Source: Meloidogyne chitwoodi (Eukaryota; Nematoda; Chromadorea; Rhabditida; Meloidogynidae). Taken from it: a stretch of DNA of 64,000 nt. The stretch covers positions 1,736,001-1,800,000 of the forward strand of contig JACZZP010000003.1 of NCBI GenBank assembly GCA_015183035.1. The letters are read 5' to 3'. The notes below the pieces were generated by a model that did not search any database, was not told the origin of the DNA, and saw nothing but the letters and a program-made list of their open reading frames with translations. The translations under genes and the position numbers were made by a program. Below are positions 42,390 to 53,296 of the stretch, piece by piece (within the stretch, counting starts at the first letter, position 1; every line of letters starts with the position of its first letter).

Positions 42390-45300
42390 TTAATAAAAAC
42401 AACAATAGCAAAATAAATTAATAAGAAAAAAATAAAAGACCAAAAATGAAGTTAACAAATATAAACCTGGTGGTAATGAAGTTATTGAATTATTAGATAT
42501 TTTAGTATTAGATATAGAAGATGATTGTAAAGCTGCTGGGTCTGGCCAACATTCAGAACAAGAATCTTCAAGTGATCGACTTCCTCCCTATTTTAAAGAA
42601 TAAAATATATTTAAAATTATAGAATAACTTGATTTCCTCCATAATTTGATTTAAATTGTTGGTCAGGTTGATAATAATCATAAAGAAGATATTGAGCAGG
42701 TTTTTGTTCTGCTACCTTTTTAAAATAAAATTTAAAAATAATTTTTATTTTATTAAAAAAAAAATAACTTGATATACAAGATCACTATAAAGACTTAAAC
42801 AAATAGGGACATCACTCAACTAAATTATAAAAATTTAAAATTAATTAATTAATTTAAAAATAACCGAATTAAAATAAATATTAGCTTTAGTATCATCTTT
42901 ATCTAATTCAACTCTTTGTAAATCTGTTATTCCAGTTAATCTTCCAATTTCTTCTTCATCAAATTTAAATCCAGAAAGTGATTGAATTTCAGCAACAGCC
43001 ATATTTGAATTTCCAGAACGTGTCCAATTACAGCAAAGATTTAATTGAAGTTTTTGTCCATTTTTTTGTTCTTTTAAATCATTTTCACAATAAAAAGCCA
43101 ATTCATCATTTTCAGAAGGTAAACGATAATAAGAATAATCTAATTGAATAAATGCTAAAGAAGAACCAAAAGCTTCAATTTCAACTGGAGAATCCAAATT
43201 CGAAAGCTTAATGAAACAAAAAAATTTAATTTTATTAAACAATTTTAATATTTAGAATTATTTTTAAATTAAACCTAATCTAATATTTTTTTTTAATTTT
43301 TAATCAAAATTATAAAAAAAACCAAGAAAGAAAATATAATTTAAAAAAAACCTCATAATTTTGTAAAACTAATGAATTTGTTGGATTTATATTAAAAGAA
43401 TGAGAATCAGCACCATTCTGTATTTTTATAGTTATATTAAATGTAGCCCCATATGAAAGTTCGGCATAAGAACCCAAAGCTTGTAAAGCCATAACCTTTT
43501 TAAAAAAAATTAATTAATTAAAAATAATTTAAAAAAAATGTTTACAGTGTCCTGTGTACTTGTAAAACCTCCTAATGAATTTCTTTGTGCTGTAAGCCAT
43601 TTAACAATAGGTAAAGCATTTATTTTATCATCAAGAAGCATATAAGTTAAAAGAACATAACTAATAAAAAATAATAATTAATTTAAAAAAAATAAAAATA
43701 CGAGCTAGTTTCAATATCTAAAGGTTGACTTTGTTGATATATAGAATTTGTTGCTGACTTTTCTTTTTTTATTGTTGACCAGTGAACAGTTCCATCATTT
43801 GAAGAAATTTGATGTTCTTCTAATAATTTTAATATTTCTGTTTTCTTTTCACTATTAGCTAAATGTAAAGCATAACAAGCAATCTAAATAAGTTTAAATT
43901 TTTAATAATAAAATAAAATTTAAATTAATTACAGCTAATGAATAAACATCAGATTTTTGTTCTTCTAATTTTGATTCCAAATATATTCTTGCTTTTTCTG
44001 TTACTCTAATAATATAAAAATTAATTAATAAAAATAAATAAATAAATAAAAAACCTATTTTGAACATGATTTTGAATTAAAACAATTAAAACATAAGCAG
44101 TTAAAGAATAACCACCCTCAGATGCACCTCCTTGCATTGCTTTATGATGTACTTCTCCACGTTCCATAAATGCCCCATCCTCTTTTTGTTGGGCAATTAA
44201 AAAAGCTATCGAATCCTAAAAAAATAAAAGTTAATAAAAAATAAAAAAGTATCTTTACTTCCAAAACTTTATCATCAACAAAAATAAATGTTTGTGCTTG
44301 CTTAAATGACTTAATAACAAAAGCAGTCAACCAAGTAGAACCATGAGGATCATGTTCGCCAAAAGCAGAAAAAGAATTGTCGGAATGTCTTTTTTTATTT
44401 AAATTAAAATTTAAATAAAAATAAATTAAAAACCTATAAGTTAATTCACGTTGATAACCACTTTCCATATTTTTTTTAATTTTTAATTCCATTTGAGGAG
44501 ATGAACGATGAGTGGCACGTAAATAACTCAAAACAACAATATTTGGAACTAACTAAAATAAAAGTTTATTTTAAATTTAAAATAATAAAAAACAAAACAT
44601 ACCGTCACCATATTTTGTTCTCCACAGCCATAAGGAATTCTAACAAGAGAATCAAGGTTGGCAAGAACTGGACCCATTATATCACCAATTACTTCAAAAT
44701 TAGCCTTAACTTTTTAAGAAAATTAAATTAAAAAAACTTTTAAAAATAATAAGGAAATTTGACAACTAAATATAAATAAACCTTTTTAAAGAATAATTTA
44801 TTTATTAATTTTATTTAAAATTAAAAATTCTTTCCTCAAAAAGACACTCTTTCAATTAAATTATCTTTAAAAATAAATAAAAATACCTTCCTAGAGCCAT
44901 GAACATAATCAACAGGAAATTGCATTTCAATAGTTTGATGAAATTGTGGCATTTGTTGTTTTAATTCTTCTTTTTCTTCATTATTATCTTCAGTTGTTGT
45001 TTTAATTATTTTATTATTACTAATATCAATAATTAAAGGAACATTTTTATTAATTTTAATTCCTTCTGGTTCAACAAGTAAAGTTTGTTCAATTGCATCA
45101 CTTGCCTTTTTTGGTTTTTTAATAATTTTTAAATTTTAATTAATAAAAAAACCTGTTCAGCACGTCCTTGTAATGAAATACGTATATGACCAATTTCAGT
45201 AAATTTTAACGGAAAATAAACTGCTTTAGTAACACCACCACCAGGCACAGAAATTGAACGAGAATATAAAAGAGCATTTCTTTTATTATTTCCTTGTCTT

Positions 45301-48300
45301 GGTTTTCTCAATGGAGAACCATCTTTTTGAATTAATTCAAATCCAGGATTAGGTTTTAAAGTAACTGTTACCTTTTTTTAAATTAAAAAAAATAAAAAAT
45401 ATTAAAATAAACTTCTTGTTCGGTTTCCAAATAATTAAAGATAAGAACTTGTAAAGCCATTTGTTCTCCTCTTTTTACAGAATAGGGTAATTCTAAACGA
45501 AGAAAGAATGGACGAAATACACGAAGTTTTAATTGTGAAGGTGCCAACTTTTTTTCAAAAATAAATTTAATTTTTTAAATTTAATTAAAAATTAACCCCA
45601 AGTCCAGTTTGTTCATTTATTGCAAATGCTGAAGCAACCCAAGAAGTAATTGTATCTGGTGCTGTTGCCTCATAAATAGCTTCTCCATTTTCACTAAAAA
45701 AAGGAAAATCATTAAAAAATTTTAAAATTAAATTTAAATTTTTTAAAATAATTTTAAAATAAGAAAATAAAAAAAGAATTTAAAAATATTTTTCCCATTC
45801 TCTAATTTTATTTTTCAACAACTTTGTTGTAAAATTATTATTTGTCCAAATCCAAGTCTCAGGAAATTCTTTTCTAATTAGTTTAGCAGTAGTTTGTTCC
45901 ATTTTAGGACCTGATGATTTATCAAATTTAAAAGATCTAAAATTCATCTTTTTCCAACGTGGATGAGGAACAGATAAAGATAAAGACATTGCATAACCAA
46001 ACACTTAAGAAGAGGAAATATAATACAAAAATAAATAAATAAAATAAAAGTGGCGCATCACAGAATTATATAATTTTAAATATTAAAAAAGACAAAGATT
46101 AAACATTCAATCCGAAAAGCCAAACACGAATAAAAATACCAAATAAAAGAAAAATAAATTTAAAAAAATTAATGATAACAAAAAGTGATAACAAATACAT
46201 ATATACAAGGACAATTAAGTAAAAATACTTATTCTAGTGCTGGATAAAAAAATTAAAATATTATCAAAAATAAAATTAATTTTTAATATTTTAATACTTA
46301 TTTATTATTATTTTAAAAATAATTATTACCTTGTAATAAAATCTTCCTTTGACCAAATCCAAGTTTCTGGAAAGTTCTTTCTTGGTTGTGCTGCAGTAGG
46401 AGAAGTAAAATGAGAAGAAATTGCTTCATTATCTAAACTTCTTTCATCTGCTGGAGCTGCAGCTGCAGCAGCGAACATTACTCCCTCAGGAATTACTAAT
46501 TTTAAATGTGCAAAAAAAGGAAACAAATAAAAAAACAATATTACTTTTTAAAAATTTTTTAATTAAAATAAATTGTTTTTTTCTCAAAAGCAAAAAAAAT
46601 CTAAAGAAAAACGAATATAGAGTGCCAAAACAAATAAAACATTTATTTAATTTCTATTTTTAAATTTTAAAGTCAGCGCCACTAAGGAAAAATTTTTTAA
46701 AAATAAAAATTACTTTGTTCAGGCTCTGAATATAAATAAGCATCAGTTAAAACAACAAGACCAGAATTCTAAAAAAAATATTTATATAATAAAATTAAAT
46801 AAACTTTAAATATAGAAGTAGCATCTCTTCCACCAACACCCCACCATGGGTACCATATTGACCTAAAATAAAATAAAAGATAAGTAAATAAATATTTTTA
46901 ATAAAAAAATAACCTTGTAGCACGACGTTTCATAATAAACTCTCCTCCCCAAAATCTATTTCCTCCACTTGTTGTATCATATCTAAATAAATATTAAAAT
47001 AATTAAATCTTTTTTAAAAAATATTTTATTTAAATATTTACTCTTCCAAATCTTGTTCAATTAATTCTTTATTTAAATCATTTCCACTTTTTAATAATAA
47101 AACAGATTGATCTATAACTAAAAGTCCAACAAAAGAATCTGGAGATGCATGAATATTAAATTTAATTTGTTCTCCAGGAATTGCTTGATTAACTGAACTA
47201 GTTAAAGTAACATTATTTTTAAAAATTCCTTCAACTCTAAAATCAACTGCATCAACAATTATTTCTTTATTTTTTAATCTAAAAAAATATAATATATTTA
47301 TTAAAAATAAATATTATTTAACCTAATAAAATAAACAACAAGTCTAGCTTTTGGTGACATTTGTGGTGTTGCTTCAAAATTAATTATTGCATTAGTTTGT
47401 CCTTCAGATGAAAAAGTAATTTGTTCACTTAAAATAACTATTCCTCTAGCAACAACCTTAAAAATAATAATTTAAAAAAAATATTAAAAAACAATTAAAA
47501 TAATTAAAAATAAATATAAACTTGATATATTAATGAAGTCATTGGTTCAGTACATTTAACACTAAATGAAAGAGTTTTTCCTATAAAATATAAAAATCTA
47601 ATTTAATTAATTAATTATAATAAATACCACTATCAATAATTCCTTGATTATCATCATTTACGTGTAAAAATGATTGAGAAGGACTGCTTGCAGCTTCAAC
47701 ATATAAAGATGAATAAATTGGTGAATCTGTAAAATTATCATGTCCTGAACGGTCATAAGAACCCTCTACACGAAAAGTTGAACAATTTAATGGTGGCTAA
47801 AAAATTATTATTCTTTTTTTTTAAATAATTAAAAAAAACCAATAATTGCATTATAGAAGTCCCATGCGCATCTAATTCTAATAATTTAATTTCTTTTTCT
47901 TCTTGTGCGTTAACAGAATCAAAAAAATAAAATATTGTTAAATGAACACGTCGAGGTAATGAAGACTTTATTGGACTTTAATTAAAAAAATAAAATTTTA
48001 AATTAATTTAATTTAATTAAAAAAAGAACCTATTATCCATTTGTTTAAGGGCAACAACAACAGAATATGAAAGTCCAGGTTTAAACGTTTCTCCTTGTTT
48101 TTCTAATTCTAATTTAACATCATATTCATAAATTGTTAACTAAATATATTTATTTTATTTTAATTCTTAATTATTTAAAAAAAACCTGTGCTGTATTATT
48201 TTTTGTTTGTTCAGTTAATTCTTCAATAACTTGTGCTATTATTCTTAGAGTACTTCCACCATAATCCATTATTAATTTTTTTTCTTTTAATTCTTTATTG

Positions 48301-49623
48301 TCAAAATGTACAAATGTTTCACCAATTGGATTTAATTTTAATATTTTTTCAATTCCTCCTTCTTCTAATTTTGATTGTGTTCCTAATGAATTTATTGACC
48401 AACGAGGAAATGGTAATTCTAAACGAAGTTTTAATTTTCCAGCAACACCATTTCCATAAGTATATTTTGAAATTATTGAAATATCCAATGAATCATTTAT
48501 TGTTATAAATGTTGGCGTTTTTATATTTACTTCAAATTTTGGTAAAATATAACTTTAAAATTAAAAAAAAATTAAATTTTAATATAAAATTAAAATATAC
48601 CGTTCAACTGTAAATTCTTTATTAAATTTTTGTCCAGATTTTGTTGTCACAAAAATGTGCCAAATGCCAAGAGGTGGTTCAGATGAAAGTGTTAAATCAC
48701 CAGAATAAATTCCTTTTTTTAATTCAATTTTTGGTATATCAACAATTCTATTTTGATTTGGATCTTCAATATATAAACTAACAAGTTCTTTATAAGGCAA
48801 TAATTCTGGAGTTGTAACAATAACACGATAATTAACTTTAAAAATAAAAAATAAAATTTATTTTAAAAAAATTAACCATCAGATTCAGGTTTATAAATTG
48901 CTTTATCAGTTTGAACAAAAATACTTATACTCTTTTGGCTAGCACGAATTGAGGCAGAGTCTTCAAAAACTGTTCGAGAAGTTATCTAAAATTTATTTTT
49001 AAAAAATTCTTTCTGAAAAAATATTTTTAAAATATTTTTACAGTTTCCGCTTTTACATAAACAGAATATTGTTCATCTGATAATAAACCTTCATCAGGTA
49101 AGCTATCAACAGTTATTGTTTGTGGAATGCCTGTATTAAATATATTTTAATTTTATTAATTAATATTTTTTACCTGTTTTTACTTTACTAACAACACGTG
49201 CAGCAATTGTTTCATTTTTAGAATCACGAATTTCAACACGAACAATATGGTCAGGTTCAGAACTTCGTAAAATATTAACAGACACAGCATATGGTAATTT
49301 TGATCTAACAATTTTTGGTGCTATAACCAAATAAGAACCAACACTAAAAAATTAATTTAAAACAAAAATACAAATTTGGAGGAATTTCTTTTTCAAAATT
49401 AATAAATTTTAAACAATTAATTATTTGTTTATTTAAATTTAAAAACAAACTAATTTTTTGGTATAGCTGTTGTTGTTGTTGTTGTAATTATTTGTGTAGA
49501 AAGTTGATCATTTTGTTGAATATTTTCTTCTTCTTCTTCTTTTTGATTTTCATTTGCCAATAATAAATTAATTAATAAAAAAAGAAAAATAATAATTTGT
49601 TTTTTAAATAATAATTTTAACAT
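42390..49623 (-). CDS. Thioester-containing protein (alpha-2-macroglobulin/TEP/CD109 family)
   Basis: Large secreted or surface protein that traps proteases or marks microbes by an internal thioester. It starts [20 protein letters not shown], a signal peptide, followed by a Thr-rich linker. Macroglobulin-type beta domains fill 49.4-46.7 kb. A bait region, with two alternative exons (46330-46495 and 45823-46003), precedes FPETWIW. The thioester site PYGCGEQNM lies at about 44,605-44,631, after RIPYG, with intact Cys and Gln. The alpha-helical thioester domain ([19 protein letters not shown]) and the receptor-binding-like domain follow. The last exon ends with a hydrophobic tail ([20 protein letters not shown]) right before the stop at 42,390-42,392. 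That is the form of a GPI-anchor signal, as in CD109. Introns are short and phases agree where checked. It may serve in immunity. Confidence 0.88.
45823..46003 (-). other. Alternative bait-region exon B of the thioester protein
   Basis: 181-base exon, entering in phase 1 and leaving in phase 2, with acceptor CTTAAG and donor AAA/GTTGTT. It encodes a basic bait segment ([18 protein letters not shown]) then [16 protein letters not shown]. The same end motif occurs in exon A, and both join the next exon ([10 protein letters not shown]) in frame, completing Asn or Ser. Confidence 0.8.
46330..46495 (-). other. Alternative bait-region exon A of the thioester protein
   Basis: 166-base exon with the same entry and exit phases as exon B. 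It encodes an Ala-rich, acidic bait segment ([20 protein letters not shown]) then [16 protein letters not shown]. Using both exons would shift the frame, so they are mutually exclusive. Donor is AAG/GTAATA and acceptor AAATTAG. Confidence 0.8.
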
Positions 49624-52600
49624 TTTTTTATTTTTAAAAATTTCTTTAAAAATAAAATAAATTCTTTTATAATTAAGAAATGTGAAAATAAATTTAAAAA
49701 AAATTAAAATTTAGAAAAGGTTTATTTTTTGTTAATATTTATATTAAATAAAAAAAATTATTTAAATTAGTAATAATTATTACATGAAAAAAATGTTGAA
49801 TAATTCAAATAAAATACCACAATCTCTAAAAATGTGAATAAATCGTTTGAAAAAAAAAAAGTTTAAAAAAAGATGAGTGGACAATTTTTAAGAGATGTGA
49901 ATGAAAAATTGACAGAAATTATGGAGGCAAAAAGACTAAAAAGAAATGAACGTTGCGCTTTTGTTTTGTGAAGTGCGCAGAGGGGGGAAAGAGAGCACCT
50001 TTTGCATGTTTTTTTTTTGTTTTTATTTATAACCAAAATATAAATATAATTTTTATCGACCGATTAGTCTTTGGTTTTGTTTTTAAATGGACGTTTAAAA
50101 AAATTAAATATTTTTTAATATTTCTAACAAAAATATTTTTAAGAAAAAATATCTACTAGCTATATTCTCTCATTTCAATTTATTTTCAATCATTTTATTT
50201 ATTTTTTTTATTTCTTCTTCTGTTTCATCGCATATTTAAATCGTTAAATGTGTGCTTCCTTCTCTAACAAATCTTTATTTTTTTTAAAATCCCACTTAAT
50301 GATTCGGGACATTTACTGGACGTAATTGAGAAGACTTATTAAAGAAGGTCAAAGTAAAATATTTTTTAATAAAAAATCAGTCAAACAAATATTTTCTGAT
50401 CAAAAAAACATAGGTATATTAATTAGGTAAATAATTTTAAAAATAATAGAAATATAATTAATTAATTAATTAATTAATAATAATAAAACTCTAAACTTTA
50501 AATTTTAAAGATTAGGTAATTAAAAAATAATATCAAAAATATTTTATATTATTAATCATTTAATTGTTTTAAAAAATTAAATTAATTGGATTTGAGTATT
50601 TTTAAAAAGATTATTAAAGACGAACTTAAAAAAGAATCTAATTTTTTAAAATTTAAAATAGGATTAAAAAAGACTTTTTTTAATAAATATCCGATTATTT
50701 CTTAAAATTAAAGAGAATTAAAAAAAATATTTATTAAATTAAAAATATTATTTTAGGTCAATAAATATATATTTTGTTTGAATTTTAAAAAAGAATTATT
50801 GGTATAATTGCGGAGAGAATAAACAGAAAAAGAAGAGAAAATTATTTAAACAGATTTAATCAAACAAATTGTGGGAATGGAAAAGAAAGGGGAAAGAAAC
50901 ATTTTGAAAAATAAAAAGAAGAGAGAAATTAGTGTAAGTTTTCTTTTATTAGAAATTTTTCTAGAATTGTTGCGCAATTTAAAAAAACAAGAGAAACAAT
51001 TAAAAAAATAATTAGAGAAATAATAAAATGCTAAATATTAATTATTTTATTTTTGTTATTTTTAAAAAGTTTAAAGATTAAAATAAAAAGAATTTTATAA
51101 ATAAAAAAGGAAAGGATTATGGATTATTATTATTTTTAAAAAAGAAAAAGCTTCTCTTAAAGTAAAAATATAAATGAACATAAAAATTAAAAGAAACTAA
51201 AATTTTATGTTCTCTCATAAATAAGTCAAGGATTAATAAAAATAAACCAAAAATTAAAAATAAAATTAATAAAATTTATTTATTAAAAGTAATTTGATTT
51301 AATAATATGCATAATTTTCAAAAATAAAAATAATTATATTCTATTAAATAATTTAGGAAAATAAAATTAAAATTATATTTTTATAAATATTATAAAATAA
51401 TATATTTAAATAATAACAATTATAATCTAATAATAATTTTATACTTCCCTCAACAGATTGTAAATATTTACTACTATTTTTAAATGTATGATTAGTCAAA
51501 TGTTTTTTTTTTAATTTATTCTAAATTCATTCATATCATTTTAAATACTTTGATAGCAAAAATATTTATTTTTTTAAAACATTTTAAATTTAATGAGTCA
51601 CATATTTTTAGAAAAGTTTTAAAAAAAGGGCAGTAATTATAACAAATTTCTTATATATTAAAATAAAATAAAAATATTTTTTTATTTTTCGATTGTTTTT
51701 AATTATAAATGCTAAAAGAGATAAAAAGATTTTGTTGATTTATTTAATTTGACAATAATTGAAGTAAACATTTTTTATAAAAATGAACAACTGTGACAAA
51801 AGAACAAAAAAAGATAAATATTTAAAATAACTGGGGGTAGAGAGAACAAATAAATAAATATTTTTTATTAATTTTTAAGAAAATATATAAATAACAAAAG
51901 AAAAATAAAAAGATTTACCTATTTATATAAAAATTTAAAATAAAAAAATGATTTCAAAATTATTAAAATAATCTTAAATTCCCAAAGTACCAGGCGAAGG
52001 CTAATTAATTAAAATTTTAATAATGACCAATTCTACAAAAATTATTAATTTAAATAATAAAAATCAACAAATACCGTTAATTATTCTGATAAAATATTTA
52101 ATAATATCTTATTAAATGTCTTAATTAAGAAACTATATTTAAAATATTAATTTATAAAGTAAAATATTTACTAATTATTCAGGTTCATTTCTCTCACGAA
52201 CAAAAAAGTGAAAAGAGAGTAGGTATTTTATTGAAGGACAAATAATTAATGTGATTGAAAAAAGTAATTGAAGGGCATTATGTGGCTTTTCATAGATTGA
52301 TTTGGATAGTAGATATTTACGCATAAAATTATTGAATAAATAAAATGGACAGTTGCGGTATTTATAAGAGGGTTTAATGTAAAAAATTATTATAATAAAG
52401 AGTAATAATTGTATATCAAGGCCATACGGAGAAAAATGGGTAAATCTTTATAAAATTTAAGTTATTCAAAAATATTTATTTACTAGCGAAGTTGGTCGCC
52501 CTTCTACGCTAGCAAAAAAATAAACACAAAAAACTGAAATAACCTGATCAATAAAGTTATCATACTACAAAATAAACATTTCCAAATAACAAAACAAGAA

Positions 52601-52684
52601 CGTGAATAAACATAAATGAACTTATGTAACAAAATAATTGGTCCAAACACTCTTAACCAAAACACAGACATTGCTATAAAAAAA
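49624..52684. other. Long AT-rich intergenic region
   Basis: Upstream of the thioester protein gene. A less AT-rich patch at about 49,940-50,010 and another near 50,210-50,340 carry no supported gene. The rest is A/T runs. It probably includes the promoter of the thioester gene. Confidence 0.5.
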
Positions 52685-53262
52685 CAGCACTGTAACTGCA
52701 AGTATTTTTATTCCAATCTTTTCTACAATGGCTCAAAAGGTAGGGATTCATCCTATTGGTTTGATGCTTCCGGCGACTTTGGCATGCTCTTTTGCATTTA
52801 TTCTTCCTGTTGGAACTGCCTCAAATGCAATTGCCTTCTCTAGTAGATTAATTAGTATATCTGACATGGTTTGCAATAAATTAAATATATGGACAGGAAT
52901 TGCTAATAGGAAATTAGGTTTTTGTTATATCTCCATCTCATCGGTCTAATCCTCTGACAAGAATTTGCAGAGGAAGGAGTTTTTCTCATATAACTGCCTC
53001 AGGATATATTTCACCTAAACTTCTGTTCCATACTTTTTTGTAATCCACAGGATAATATAAATATTTATTATTTAAATTTTATTCTCAAATAGATGATATC
53101 AGGAATGGCAATGTCTTTAGTAACTTCTATCTCTATGATTATATATCTAACAACATTTGTCCTTATATTCTTCCAATTAATGATTTTCCTGAATGGGCAA
53201 CCTTTATTAATGATAGTAATGGAGAAATAAATGATAATAATTTCTTAACAAAACCACTGATT
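52685..53262 (+). pseudogene. SLC13 (Na+/di- or tricarboxylate symporter) 3' remnant
   Basis: The first exon reads STVTASIFIPIFSTMAQKVG then IHPIGLMLPATLACSFAFIL and PVGTASNAIAFSSR, the C-terminal signature of SLC13/INDY carriers (P-A-T-L-A-C-S, P-N-A-I in family members). After an intron a second block (MISGMAMSLVTSISMIIYL) leads to FQL, where one missing base throws the terminal NDFPEWAT motif into another frame. No upstream SLC13 exons occur in the preceding 2.5 kb, so the first nine or so membrane helices are gone. Both facts point to a dead fragment. An assembly gap with a sequencing indel is the alternative. Confidence 0.75.
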
Positions 53263-53296
53263 TTAACAATTTTAAGCAAAAAAATATTTAATATTT

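Noticed and set aside
45823..46495. Duplicated FPETWIW exons as an assembly duplication
   Set aside because: The two exons differ throughout their bait parts and have different lengths, so a mis-assembled copy is unlikely.
52504..52701. Minus-strand hydrophobic ORF near the SLC13 remnant
   Set aside because: Antisense to the first part of the transporter fragment; no family match.
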